In this document: positions 1 to 11,263 of the stretch, piece by piece | How positions within the stretch are numbered: position 1 is the stretch's first letter | Layout: every line of letters starts with the position of its first letter | Source of the DNA: Candidatus Fibrimonadaceae bacterium | GTDB taxonomy: Bacteria > Fibrobacterota > Fibrobacteria > Fibrobacterales > Fibrobacteraceae | Reading direction: 5' to 3' | DNA length: 64,000 bases | Assembly: GCA_031281275.1 (NCBI GenBank) | Contig: JAITFP010000072.1 | Coordinates: forward strand, 1-64,000 | Made by a program: the position numbers and the translations under genes | Notes under the pieces: generated by a model | What the model was told of the DNA's origin: nothing | What the model saw: the letters and a program-made list of their open reading frames with translations, nothing else | Database searches by the model: none

Positions 1-123
1 ATAGTAAATGCTGATTAACTCGCTAGGCTAGTGGGGAATGGCTAGTGGCTAGTGGGAAAGCCATAAAAACCAGTATTTCTAGGACGACTACTAGCTACTT
101 ACCACTAGCTACTCCCAAATTTC
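1..123 (+). repeat. Dispersed CTAGTGG-family palindromic repeat, copy R1
   Basis: aatgctgattaactcgctaggctagtggggaatggctagtggctagtggg...accagtatttct..gacgactactagctacttacc; near-identical to 41273-41402 and to the reverse complement of 20249-20393; may be clipped by the window edge. Confidence 0.85.
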
Positions 124-128
124 CATAC

Positions 129-854
129 TCAATCATTCCTCCTACCGCCAATCAAACCGGCTTTATAAGCCCAGTACAAAAGCATCAAAATAGAATTTAT
201 AGCCGCAGCCACATAAGTTAGCCCTGCTGCGGTTAAAACAGAAGAAACCGTATTTGCCTCTGTTCCGGGCTTAACAATGCTCAAATTCTCCAACTGCCGC
301 TTTGCCCTAGCAGAAGCATCGAACTCAACGGGAACGGTGACCAAGGTAAAAGCTGTTGCCATAGCAAACAGAGCAACCCCCAAAACAGCGAGATAATGCC
401 CCAGCCCAGAGTTAATCTCTGCCCCAGCCCCAAGCATAATGCCTATAATAATAATCCAAGGACCCAAATTGCTGCCTATATTTGCCACAGGCACAATAGT
501 TGAGCGAACCCACATGGGAAAATAATTCTGCGAATGTTGAATAGCATGTCCAACCTCATGCGCCGCAACGCCAGCTGCCGAAGCAGACCGCCCATTATAA
601 ACCTCCGGGCTTAAATTAAGCGTTTTGTTGAGCGGATTATAATGGTCAGAAAGAAACCCCTTATGTTCATGAACACTAACATCGCTAATCCCGCAGCTCT
701 GCAAAATAGCCTTAGCCACCTGCGCCCCAGTATAACCGCTGGAAATAGCTATTTTTTCCCCACTCTTAAACCGAAGTTTAACCATAAAAGCCGCCCCGCC
801 CGACAAAACAAGAGCAAAGAGCATAAGGATCATATACATAGGGTCAAAAAGCAT
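129..854 (-). CDS. YugP-like membrane zinc metallopeptidase
   Basis: HEVGHAIQH zinc motif, multiple TM segments. Confidence 0.85.
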   Translation of the reverse strand: MLFDPMYMILMLFALVLSGGAAFMVKLRFKSGEKIAISSGYTGAQVAKAILQSCGISDVSVHEHKGFLSDHYNPLNKTLNLSPEVYNGRSASAAGVAAHEVGHAIQHSQNYFPMWVRSTIVPVANIGSNLGPWIIIIGIMLGAGAEINSGLGHYLAVLGVALFAMATAFTLVTVPVEFDASARAKRQLENLSIVKPGTEANTVSSVLTAAGLTYVAAAINSILMLLYWAYKAGLIGGRRND

Positions 855-880
855 TTTAGCCTCCGAATTAATCTAAAGTA

Positions 881-1035
881 AATGCTGATTAATTCAAACT
901 TCATTGCTTGGCTAGTGGCTAGTAGGGAGTGGCTAGTGGTAAAAACACTTAAATTTACCTGAATTTAGTGCTTTTATTTCTTGTAACCACTAACTACTAG
1001 CCACTAGCCACTAGCCTAGCAACTTAATCAGCATT
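881..1035. repeat. Dispersed CTAGTGG-family repeat, copy R2, with perfect 12-bp terminal inverted repeats
   Basis: AATGCTGATTAA at 881-892 and TTAATCAGCATT at 1024-1035; inner ggctagtggctagtagggagtggctagtgg / ccactagccactagcc. Confidence 0.85.
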
Positions 1036-1203
1036 TATATTACTTATTAAATTTAAATTTTTAAACCAAAAAAAACCAAAAATTAAAGGAAAATGGGGAT
1101 ATATTGCATATTTGGGGGTATTAAAAAATTTTTTTCATTTTTTAGGATTTTTTTTCCCTTTTTTTACGTCTAATAGGTAACAAACAAAAAAATGGAGGTT
1201 TTT

Positions 1204-1250
1204 ATGAAAAAAAACGGCTATAATTTTCTATCTTTGAAGGAGGTACAGCC

Positions 1251-1266
<16 letters not shown>
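1204..1266 (+). CDS. Short upstream ORF (MKKNGYNFLSLKEVQPWKAF) overlapping the next start codon
   Basis: TGGAGG SD then ATGAAAAAA; stop lies inside the 1251 ORF; same arrangement at 15825-15742 (-). Confidence 0.45.
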
Positions 1267-2731
<1,465 letters not shown>

Positions 2732-2744
2732 AATTGGAGATTAT

Positions 2745-3254
2745 ATGGCTATAGAATTCAAATTGAACGAGCGAAAAGCGGTGGAAGCCGTTCTGTGGTT
2801 CATTGAGGAAAAGAAAGTCAGCGATATGTACGCCATCTTCAAAATGTTATTCGCCGCTGAAAAATACCATCTGAACAAATACGGAAGACCTATAACCGGT
2901 GGCATATACATGGCCATGGAGCACGGCACGGTTCCGAAATGGCTTTATTTCGATGCTTGCAATATGCTCAATGTAGGATTCGCCAAGGTTGGAACGGATT
3001 TTGTGGCGGAAAAACCTTGCGTAAAAGACTTTTTCTCCGAGACCGACATCGAGGGATTGGATCACGGATACGAGGAATACAAAGGAATGGGGTTCCATGC
3101 CATAAGGGACAAAAACCACAAAGAACCCGCATGGGAAAAATATTGGAAACTCAGGGGAGCATTCAATTACAAGGAAATACCGTTTGAAGAGTTCATAGAA
3201 GAAAATTGGCTTAGAGAAGAACTGTCATGGAAATCGCATTTCATGGTGATTTAG
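2745..3254 (+). CDS. Panacea-domain (DUF4065-like) protein, putative antitoxin
   Basis: FKMLFAAEKYHLNKYGRPITGGIYMAMEHGTVP resembles the Panacea core; 1 nt from the next ORF. Confidence 0.7.
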   Translation: MAIEFKLNERKAVEAVLWFIEEKKVSDMYAIFKMLFAAEKYHLNKYGRPITGGIYMAMEHGTVPKWLYFDACNMLNVGFAKVGTDFVAEKPCVKDFFSETDIEGLDHGYEEYKGMGFHAIRDKNHKEPAWEKYWKLRGAFNYKEIPFEEFIEENWLREELSWKSHFMVI

Positions 3255-3255
3255 C

Positions 3256-3669
3256 ATGGACACAATCGCAATTCCGCAAATATCCGAAGTTTACGTCATG
3301 GATGTGTCTGAAAAACTGGAGCATAGAACAACCAAGCATTGCGTTTGCATTTCGGCAGGAAACGGCAGATATGTTTTGATAAATTCCGAGCATCGCGAAA
3401 TGTACGATGACTTTGAAATCAAAGTTTCTGATTATGATTTTTTGAAACAAGATAGCTATGTCGGATGCGCCGAAGTCATTGTACTGAAACAAGAACGCAT
3501 AATTAGAAAAGTGGGAAGCATGAAATACGAAGATATGCTCAAAATATTGGAGAAAATACGAAAGCCCAAGCACATAGCGAAACCCAATCGCGCGGAAATG
3601 GTTCTTGAGCTTGAAACATGGATTGACAACTATCAAGAAAATAAATTAAGGGTATTCAATAATAGATAA
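3256..3669 (+). CDS. Small protein, putative toxin partner of the Panacea protein
   Basis: Immediately downstream of the Panacea ORF; RYVLINSEHREM...DYDFLKQDSYVGCAEVI. Confidence 0.5.
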   Translation: MDTIAIPQISEVYVMDVSEKLEHRTTKHCVCISAGNGRYVLINSEHREMYDDFEIKVSDYDFLKQDSYVGCAEVIVLKQERIIRKVGSMKYEDMLKILEKIRKPKHIAKPNRAEMVLELETWIDNYQENKLRVFNNR

Positions 3670-3784
3670 ATATGCCTAATATATAATATATATATTACAA
3701 ATACTATATCCACCCCCTGAAAAATCCCAAAAATCCTGAAAATCGGGTGAATCGGGGTTCAGACAAAAAAAATTCCCCACCCCC

Positions 3785-3813
3785 TTGACAAATTTCCAAC
3801 ATTTTTCTATATT
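3785..3813 (+). promoter_or_regulatory. Sigma70-like promoter TTGACA-17-TATATT, copy 1 of 3
   Basis: ttgaca 3785-3790, 17-nt spacer, tatatt 3808-3813; followed by a ~100-nt leader conserved in all three paralogs. Confidence 0.85.
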
Positions 3814-3912
3814 TATACCTGTCGGAAAAAAATAACCTTTTTTTTGGGCAAGCGAATAAGCCGAAAATCGCGCAAAAAGCAAAGAGTAGGCATAGGAAGA
3901 AGGGAGAGATAT

Positions 3913-6537
3913 ATGAGGTTAAACAGAGTTCTTCTATTGGCGGCAACAATCACCACGATGATGTTTGCCTTGGTATTCACAATTTCTTGTTCTGGCGAAG
4001 ACGGCAAAAACGGCGCAAATGGCAAAGGTTGCACGATGGAGCAAGACGATAACGACTGGAATATTATTTGCGACGGCGAAGAAGTAGGCACAATACACGG
4101 CGGTGATGGCAAAGACGGCACCGATGGTCAACCCGGCAAAGACGGCGACAACTGCTGGCTCAACAGAGTAGGCAGCAGCTACGAAGTTCGTTGCGGCGCT
4201 GGCAATGGTCAATTGAAAGGCAACCTCGATGGATGCTCCCTTACTGCCGACATAGAGGAAAATCCTTACCAAGTTACTCTCATCTGCGGAAAAAACGAAG
4301 TCAACTTGTGCAACAACAAGATATATGATGCCACAGAAGACGCTTGCGGTACCAATGGCGTTATTCAGTCTGGCGGCGCAATATCTTGGGAGTTCTGCCC
4401 AAGCCTCACCGTTAGCTCAAAAGGCATAAAATACAACTCAAAGAAGCAATACTGCGGCTTTGGCGAAGGCGATGATGAAAAATACAACGGTCAGCCCGGA
4501 ACAGTGTACGACTTTTGCGGACCAACATCAAACGACCAGCCCAACAAAACAGAATACAATGCTGAAGAATATTGCAGATATCTCGGTATAAATTCAAAAT
4601 ACGCAAAATTGGCAGGCACAGAAACTGGCGACTACTGCAACGGCAAACCAATCAACAAAGATGCTTGGAAAGGCGAATATTGCGGATATGCTAGCAACGA
4701 TGTGAAAATCAAAAGCATTATCACAGGTATATGCGACAGCACCGCCGAAGCCAATGGACCTCAGGGACCAAACGAATTGGCTTTTGGTCAAGGATACTGC
4801 GAAGTTAAATTCTCAAACAGAAAAAATGGCAGAACCACCTATTCTGAAAACCTATGCGGCACCAGCGAAAACAACAAACCAAACAATGGAGTATGGAAAA
4901 ATGAATATTGCGGCTTTGCTGCCGAAAATTCAGCTGCTCCAACCAAAGTTTACGCCGGTCTTTGCGATGACTCAAAGAGCAACGATGAATTATACGGACC
5001 TCATATGCTAGGCTATAACCAAGGCTACTGCAGAGCAAATAGGCTTGACTCAACAACCTACACAGAAACTGATTTCTGCGGTGAAGACCCAACCCAAAGA
5101 CCCAATGATGGACAATGGAAAGGCGAATATTGCGGATATAGCAGCGCAACAGATACCGGTCCAGTGAAAGCACTCTCTGGCATTTGCGATAACGACGAAG
5201 GTCCCAGCCAAGACTCTTGGAACCCAAATGAATATTGCGAATACGACAACAATGAGAAGAAAACATTCAAAACAGAAAATGTTTGCGATAATGGCGATAA
5301 AATCAATGAAAACGAATGGAAAACCGAATATTGCGGTTATGCCAGAGGCGAAACAAAAACCTCCAGACAAACTGGCGTTTGCGATAATGGCGACGGTCCC
5401 AACTCTGTGGAATTCGGTGGTGGATATTGCCAAGTACCCGTAGAAAACAGACTCACCGGCAAAACAGTGTACACCGATGATTTCTGCGGACAAAGCGGCA
5501 AAGTGAACGAAGGCAAATGGAAAGGCGAATATTGCGGCTATGCCAACAAAAACTCCGAAGACGATGACAAAGTATGGACTGGCGTTTGCGACGACGGAAG
5601 CGGAAAGCACAAAGGTGGCTACGACCAACCGGGCTATTGCTACTCACCTAGCGAAGGCGCTCCAACAGTGTTCGGCGCAAGATTCTGCGGCACAAACGGC
5701 AAATACAATGAAAACGGCTGGAAAGGCGAATATTGCTACTCCGTTGACCAAAAAGTAGGAAAATGCGCAGCTGGCTTGTTGCCAGACCTTAACGTTGCAT
5801 CCACAAGCGCAGCAAGATGCGTTTTGCCCGCCACAATGGACAGATGCACACGCGACAGCTTATTTACCGCAACCCCGCAGGTAAAAGGGAAATATCAGAA
5901 CAATCTGTGCTACCTTGACCCAGCTCCAGTTGCCACGCCCAATCCATTTAGCTCCACTAAAGACCTTGACCAATGGAGATGTGAAATCCAGAAGGGTGGT
6001 GCTGACACGGATAATAGAAGTACTGTTAACTCATCAGGTAAGACAACTAGTAGAGATAATGCTTATGTTGAAAAAACTTGCATAATAAAGAAGTTCAACA
6101 CAAACCCAACTTTCAATGCTACCAACCCCGCCACTTTAGTTGACGAAACAAATCTTGCTAAGATTGATACCATATCCAAGTGCATAGCACCCAGCACCTC
6201 CAAATACGGCTCTAACTGCGCCGAAGGTGCCGAAAAAATTGCCCATCAAGCCGCAGGCTTCACCCCGTGGCCCTCAGGCAACCTAAGCACTCCTGTAAGC
6301 GTAGATAGCATTCAAATAAGGGCAACTTTGAAAGTGGAATGCACCTGGGCTCCCAGCACCAGCCTCAGAGCCGGCAAATGCCAGATCAAAGTAACACAGG
6401 CTAATCCTTATGATTATAATTTAGTAGGTAAAATGACATCAAGCACTTGCTCGTATGGTGCCACTGCTGCCACTGGTGGAGTAATTTCTGGAAACGATTC
6501 CACGAGCTTTACTGCAAGATGCTACTTTACCCCATAA
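3913..6537 (+). CDS. Cys-rich modular surface lipoprotein A (collagen-like GXX stretch plus WKGEYCGY modules)
   Basis: SD ggagag then ATG; MRLNRVLLLAATITTMMFALVFTISC lipoprotein signal; repeated (K/E)WKGEYCGY...CDDG.GPN...GYC...FCG modules. The ORF-track start at 3844 lies in the leader. Confidence 0.85.
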   Translation: MRLNRVLLLAATITTMMFALVFTISCSGEDGKNGANGKGCTMEQDDNDWNIICDGEEVGTIHGGDGKDGTDGQPGKDGDNCWLNRVGSSYEVRCGAGNGQLKGNLDGCSLTADIEENPYQVTLICGKNEVNLCNNKIYDATEDACGTNGVIQSGGAISWEFCPSLTVSSKGIKYNSKKQYCGFGEGDDEKYNGQPGTVYDFCGPTSNDQPNKTEYNAEEYCRYLGINSKYAKLAGTETGDYCNGKPINKDAWKGEYCGYASNDVKIKSIITGICDSTAEANGPQGPNELAFGQGYCEVKFSNRKNGRTTYSENLCGTSENNKPNNGVWKNEYCGFAAENSAAPTKVYAGLCDDSKSNDELYGPHMLGYNQGYCRANRLDSTTYTETDFCGEDPTQRPNDGQWKGEYCGYSSATDTGPVKALSGICDNDEGPSQDSWNPNEYCEYDNNEKKTFKTENVCDNGDKINENEWKTEYCGYARGETKTSRQTGVCDNGDGPNSVEFGGGYCQVPVENRLTGKTVYTDDFCGQSGKVNEGKWKGEYCGYANKNSEDDDKVWTGVCDDGSGKHKGGYDQPGYCYSPSEGAPTVFGARFCGTNGKYNENGWKGEYCYSVDQKVGKCAAGLLPDLNVASTSAARCVLPATMDRCTRDSLFTATPQVKGKYQNNLCYLDPAPVATPNPFSSTKDLDQWRCEIQKGGADTDNRSTVNSSGKTTSRDNAYVEKTCIIKKFNTNPTFNATNPATLVDETNLAKIDTISKCIAPSTSKYGSNCAEGAEKIAHQAAGFTPWPSGNLSTPVSVDSIQIRATLKVECTWAPSTSLRAGKCQIKVTQANPYDYNLVGKMTSSTCSYGATAATGGVISGNDSTSFTARCYFTP

Positions 6538-6559
6538 AAAGGTAAACTGAGCTTATCTG

Positions 6560-6595
6560 CTCCCTTGGTCCCCACCAAGGGGGCTTTTTTATTTT
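6560..6595 (+). terminator. Rho-independent terminator after lipoprotein A
   Basis: CCCTTGGT-CCCC-ACCAAGGG hairpin then T-run. Confidence 0.9.
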
Positions 6596-6609
6596 TTTGT
6601 GTTTAACCC

Positions 6610-6638
6610 TTGACAAATTCCCAAGATTTTTCTATATT
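6610..6638 (+). promoter_or_regulatory. Sigma70-like promoter TTGACA-17-TATATT, copy 2 of 3
   Basis: ttgaca 6610-6615, tatatt 6633-6638, same leader downstream. Confidence 0.85.
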
Positions 6639-6737
6639 TATACCTGTCGGAAAAAAATAACCTTTTTTTTAGGCAAGCGAATAAGCCGAAAATCGCGCAA
6701 AAAGCAAAGAGTAGGCATAGGAAGAAGGGAGAGATAT

Positions 6738-9700
6738 ATGAGGTTAAACAGAGTTCTTCTATTGGCGGCAACGGTCAACATAATGATTTTTGCCTTGGTA
6801 TTCACAATTTCTTGCTCCAACGGCGATGATGGCAAAGATGGGAGACCTGGTTCAGCTTGCGTTGTTGACGGCGACTGGAATATTGTTTGCAACAATGTAG
6901 AAATAGGTAAGCTAGAAGGCAAAGCTGGCAAAGATGGTCAACCTGGCAGAAATGGCACAGATGGCACAGGCTGCTGGATAGGTTCCAAAACAGACGAAGG
7001 TGGCTATGAAATTTTCTGCGGTGCTGCCGATGCTGGCGAACTCAAAGGCATAATAAACGGCTGCGTATCCAAAGATTTGGGCAAATACGAAGTGGGAATC
7101 ACTTGCGGCACAGTGAAAATCAATATGTGCTTAGGCAAGCTGTTTGACTCAGAGGAAAACTACTGCGACGAAGTTTCCAAGAGCATAAAGCCGCTCCCGT
7201 CCTCCTACACAAAAAAATGCGGCAAGGTGGAATACGATACTCGCAAACAGTATTGCGGATTCTCGGAAACAGACGATCCTTCTTCCTCGTCGGGTACAAC
7301 CATATATGACCTTTGCGGCGGCACAGAAAACAAAACCGTGCTCGTCAAGCAACCCAATGAAGACTCATGGGACGATGAATATTGCAGATGGACCTCAGAC
7401 ACAACCGCCATAGTCGGAAAACCAGCCACTGTAGCTGCCGACACTTGCGATGGCTTGCCACTCAACAAAGATAGCTGGAAAGGCGAATATTGCGGTTACA
7501 AAAGCAACACTGCTGTCAAGAAAACTGTTGTAACAGGTATATGCGACAGAATGGGCAAAACCGCAGCTGGCACCCTCCCTGTAGCATGGTATCAGGGACC
7601 AAACGAAAGAGCCTTTGGTCAAGGATACTGCGAAGTAAAATATGACGACAGAAAAAGCGGCAAAACAACATATTCAGAAGATTTATGCGGCACCTCTTCC
7701 AATAACAAGCCGAACAACGGCAAGTGGAATGCAGAATATTGCGGATACACATCAGTCAAATCAGCAGTTTGGGACAAAATATACAAACCTATTTGCGATG
7801 ATGGCTATGGACCAAGCAGACTAAAAGTTGTAAGCTCTCTCAGCGGTGGCGTTGTTGATTCCATTATCAGAAAGGATTACTGCGCTTACACACCCGATGG
7901 CACAACAGAGTTAGACTTATTCTGTGGCGACAATGGCAAACCCAATGCTTCCAAATGGAACAGGGACTATTGCGGTTTATCCAAAGACAATCCAGATCCA
8001 GCCAACGACAAAGTGCTATACACCAACGGTCTTTGCGATAGTGGTCCTTTCAGCTACTACAAAGAGAATGGTCCAAATACCGCCGCGGCATTCGCCACAA
8101 AAACAACCGCAGCTGGTTCTGATCCAGGTCCCACAAAGAGCAACTTCTGGAATGGTTATTGCAAATGGAATACCATAACCGAGAAAACAGAATTAACCTT
8201 GTACGCAGATACCTGCGGCGTTGAAGGCACCGGCTCCAAGAGACCGAACAGCGGCAAATGGAACAAGGAATATTGCGGCTATGCCAGCCAAGATGCATTA
8301 GGAATCAAAGGAGCTGGAGTCGCACTTTATGATGGCACAACCGACCCGACCTCAGTTCTTTACAACCGTACCGTTTATATTAACCAAGTCTTGAAAAATG
8401 ATGCCTGCGAAGATGGCACCGGACCAAGCGACGGCGAAGAAAACAAAATTTTGCCCATTAAGGCAGACGGATCATTAGACGCCGCTGTCACAATAAAAGG
8501 ACAAACAATCAACTCCAATAACTATTGCGCAATTGTGAATCTCGCAAAGCAAGGCGTTAAAGTTATTCCCAGCAAAAAAACAACTGCTGTTGGACCTTGC
8601 GGCAACTCCGACAAACCCAATAGCGGCAGCTGGAAAAACGAATATTGCGGATATAACTCCATGACTTCCGGTCTGTCCATACAAAAAGGACTTTGCGGTG
8701 ATGGTAACGGTCCAAACCAAGCTCAAGATGCCACCTATGGCGGCTACTGCCAGTGGAAATCCGCTGACGCTACCTACACAACATTCGTTCCTAAAAACGA
8801 TTTAACAGGCGGTTACTGCGGCGACGGCAGTACAATGGCGAAGTTCAATGAGTTAGTCTGGAAAAACGAATACTGCTTCTCCGACAAAAAAGTGGCTACC
8901 TGCCCTGGCGGCAGAGTAGGTCTCATCTACACCATGAAGTCCACCGACCCAGTGAACGACCGTTGCCCAACCAAAGCCTCAGCTTGCAGCTGGGACAAAG
9001 CCAGCCAATGCGCAAGTGATGCGGGCTGCACCAACATAAATGGTCCTGGTCTCTGCTCCAGCGGCGGTTGCTATGCATGGGATGCAGCCGAAGTCGGCAG
9101 CGTAAAGTGCAAGCCAACAAACAAATTCAGATGCAACACCTACAACGGCTTCACCGATAACAGCGGCACCTACCAAGGCGTATGGACCCCCGGCGCCGTC
9201 GGCACTAGCGGCAACGCATTCAACGACAACCCAAATAACACAGGTACTTGCACCGACCCAACCTTGACAACTACCCTATTGTGCACAGCCACTGGCGACG
9301 GTCCCACAGACGCGCTCAACGGACTTGGCGGCTGGAAATACGACCGCGTCTTTGCGGAAACCCGTGAATGCACAAAAACAGGCGTTAGTGGCGTTGGCAT
9401 TGGTTCTTGCCCCACCACAACAGGTGCTGCTAGCGGCGATCCTAACGAAGCAGATGAATGGACAACAACCGCAGGTCAATGCACTTGGCCCGGTGCATGT
9501 AGCGCAGTAACTGGAATCACTGGCGGCACAGACGTGACAATCGGTACCTGCAAAGACGAAAATGCCGCCTACGCAACTTCCTGCCCTGAAATTGCTAGTA
9601 AAGAAGGTGCCCGTCATATCACCGAAGGCACTTGCAACTGGACTAACGTGTCTGGTGCGGCTTTAACCGCTTGCCCCGCCACAGTAACCAGCGGCTCAGG

Positions 9701-10943
9701 CTCCAGAAATTTTGTAACGACCACAGGTACTTGTAATTATACCGCTGTAGCTCCTAATGCGTGCACCACTGCTCAAGGCTCAGTCGGAGCAACCGTCTCT
9801 GGCACGTGCGAAAAAGCTGCTCCGACACCTGGCGGAGCAACTATTGACGCAAAATGCGGAGGCGTCGCCGGCACCTTTACCGACTTCTCACCCACCGCAG
9901 GCACCTGCACAGTAGCAGCTCCAACACCGGCTGCTGCTGGCGAAGAATGTAACGGTCTTGTCCTTACTGGCAACGAAAACCCCAGCTTTGCCTTCGAAGC
10001 AACCGCAGGTCAATGCACATATGCAGATACGGGTGATGATGATGATCCATGCTCTATTACCACTGGTGATCTAGCTGGCACAATTCAAGACAACAAGTGC
10101 ATCACTACTTCCACTGCTGTATCAAAAACAGACTGCGATAGCAAATCTGGCGAACTAACAACTGTCACCGCAGGCACCTGCACAGTAGCCTCTGTGGCAG
10201 CCACTGCAGCAACCGATGCTCTTAGATGCGCTGGTCTTACTACTCCTACCTTCACTGCCACCGCAGGCACCTGTTCAGTCTTATCTACTGATCCAACTGA
10301 TGCTAGTGGTGATGGTGAATGCGATGGCACTGATTTAGTTGGCACCACTTTCCACATAGCCACAGCTGTTTGCACAAAAACACTTTCTTCATCATCAACT
10401 GGTACTGGCATTACCTCCGCCAATTGCGAGACTATTGGTGGCAGCGCGGCGGCAAGCTTAACATCCACCATAATCAGATGCACGGAAACAGGTGTTGATG
10501 CTAGCGCAGTGACCCAGCAGTCTTCAACCAATCTGAATGCACTTTGCTCCACAAATCCTGCTACAGTTGCTCCTGGACAACAAAGTGTCAAATCCCTTGT
10601 GCCAACCAAATCCGAATGCACTTGGGTTGGCGTAACAGGAACCCAATGCAATAATGGCACAGCAACAGCAAGCGTGACCGACATAGAAGCAGATGGTACA
10701 GACACTCCAAGAACAGCTGCCTGCCAGAAGACAGATGCAACATATCTCAGCCTGAGCGTTTGCGACGGACTCAAATCCGGCTCCAACAGCTGGACACCCA
10801 CAGCAGGCACATGCACATGGAACGACAAAATCCAGTCTATTTGCGAAGGCACAGGTCCAACTGGTCTTACCGGAACATGGGACGCAACAACTGCCTCAAG
10901 CAAAACAACCTGCACAGTGAGAAACTGGACATTGGTACCATAA
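6738..10943 (+). CDS. Cys-rich modular surface lipoprotein B (1401 aa)
   Basis: Same signal peptide and leader as A and C; N-terminal WKxEYCGY modules, then TAGTC-type C-terminal repeats; ORF-track start at 6597 lies in the promoter/leader. Confidence 0.85.
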   Translation: MRLNRVLLLAATVNIMIFALVFTISCSNGDDGKDGRPGSACVVDGDWNIVCNNVEIGKLEGKAGKDGQPGRNGTDGTGCWIGSKTDEGGYEIFCGAADAGELKGIINGCVSKDLGKYEVGITCGTVKINMCLGKLFDSEENYCDEVSKSIKPLPSSYTKKCGKVEYDTRKQYCGFSETDDPSSSSGTTIYDLCGGTENKTVLVKQPNEDSWDDEYCRWTSDTTAIVGKPATVAADTCDGLPLNKDSWKGEYCGYKSNTAVKKTVVTGICDRMGKTAAGTLPVAWYQGPNERAFGQGYCEVKYDDRKSGKTTYSEDLCGTSSNNKPNNGKWNAEYCGYTSVKSAVWDKIYKPICDDGYGPSRLKVVSSLSGGVVDSIIRKDYCAYTPDGTTELDLFCGDNGKPNASKWNRDYCGLSKDNPDPANDKVLYTNGLCDSGPFSYYKENGPNTAAAFATKTTAAGSDPGPTKSNFWNGYCKWNTITEKTELTLYADTCGVEGTGSKRPNSGKWNKEYCGYASQDALGIKGAGVALYDGTTDPTSVLYNRTVYINQVLKNDACEDGTGPSDGEENKILPIKADGSLDAAVTIKGQTINSNNYCAIVNLAKQGVKVIPSKKTTAVGPCGNSDKPNSGSWKNEYCGYNSMTSGLSIQKGLCGDGNGPNQAQDATYGGYCQWKSADATYTTFVPKNDLTGGYCGDGSTMAKFNELVWKNEYCFSDKKVATCPGGRVGLIYTMKSTDPVNDRCPTKASACSWDKASQCASDAGCTNINGPGLCSSGGCYAWDAAEVGSVKCKPTNKFRCNTYNGFTDNSGTYQGVWTPGAVGTSGNAFNDNPNNTGTCTDPTLTTTLLCTATGDGPTDALNGLGGWKYDRVFAETRECTKTGVSGVGIGSCPTTTGAASGDPNEADEWTTTAGQCTWPGACSAVTGITGGTDVTIGTCKDENAAYATSCPEIASKEGARHITEGTCNWTNVSGAALTACPATVTSGSGSRNFVTTTGTCNYTAVAPNACTTAQGSVGATVSGTCEKAAPTPGGATIDAKCGGVAGTFTDFSPTAGTCTVAAPTPAAAGEECNGLVLTGNENPSFAFEATAGQCTYADTGDDDDPCSITTGDLAGTIQDNKCITTSTAVSKTDCDSKSGELTTVTAGTCTVASVAATAATDALRCAGLTTPTFTATAGTCSVLSTDPTDASGDGECDGTDLVGTTFHIATAVCTKTLSSSSTGTGITSANCETIGGSAAASLTSTIIRCTETGVDASAVTQQSSTNLNALCSTNPATVAPGQQSVKSLVPTKSECTWVGVTGTQCNNGTATASVTDIEADGTDTPRTAACQKTDATYLSLSVCDGLKSGSNSWTPTAGTCTWNDKIQSICEGTGPTGLTGTWDATTASSKTTCTVRNWTLVP

Positions 10944-10973
10944 ACTTAACTGACGATATATAAACCTCCCTGC

Positions 10974-11009
10974 CTCCCCCGTCGCAAATGCGGCGGGGGA
11001 GCTTTTTTT
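10974..11009 (+). terminator. Rho-independent terminator after lipoprotein B
   Basis: CTCCCCCG...CGGGGGAG hairpin then T-run; near-identical inverted copy at 13330-13367. Confidence 0.9.
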
Positions 11010-11022
11010 GTATATTATAAAT

Positions 11023-11259
11023 ATGCTGGACAAAGAATTTTCTTATTATCTTGCGAACCAGAACGAGTTATTGAAGAAATACAATAACCGTTTTATCGTC
11101 ATTATGGGCGAAAATGTCGTGGACGACTATGATACTTACGAGCAGGCTTTATTTCAATCCTCCCAAAAGCACGAATTGGGCACTTTCTTGATACAGGAGT
11201 GCACGGAAGGCGAAGGCGCTTATACTCAAACCTTCCATTCTCGCGTTGCTTTTAGGTAA
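11023..11259 (+). CDS. Small DUF5678-like hypothetical protein
   Basis: MLDKEFSYYLANQNELLKKYNNRFIVIMGENVVDDYDTYEQAL; TATATT ends 6 nt before the ATG. Confidence 0.5.
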   Translation: MLDKEFSYYLANQNELLKKYNNRFIVIMGENVVDDYDTYEQALFQSSQKHELGTFLIQECTEGEGAYTQTFHSRVAFR

Positions 11260-11263
11260 ACTT

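Noticed and set aside
3844-3912. N-terminal extension of lipoprotein A (MGKRISRKSRKKQRVGIGRRERY), and the similar extension of B from 6597
   Set aside because: It lies in the conserved untranslated leader; the true start has an SD and begins a clean lipoprotein signal peptide.
3966-4150. Collagen-like GXX stretches as evidence for a phage tail or eukaryotic-like protein
   Set aside because: Short GXX linkers right after a lipobox are compatible with ordinary bacterial surface lipoproteins.
10085-10915. 276-aa minus-strand ORF, and similar ORFs opposite the Cys-rich genes (e.g. 14172-15050 +, 5050-5628 -)
   Set aside because: Antisense open frames caused by the skewed, repetitive codon use of the Cys-rich genes; no RBS or protein-family signal.
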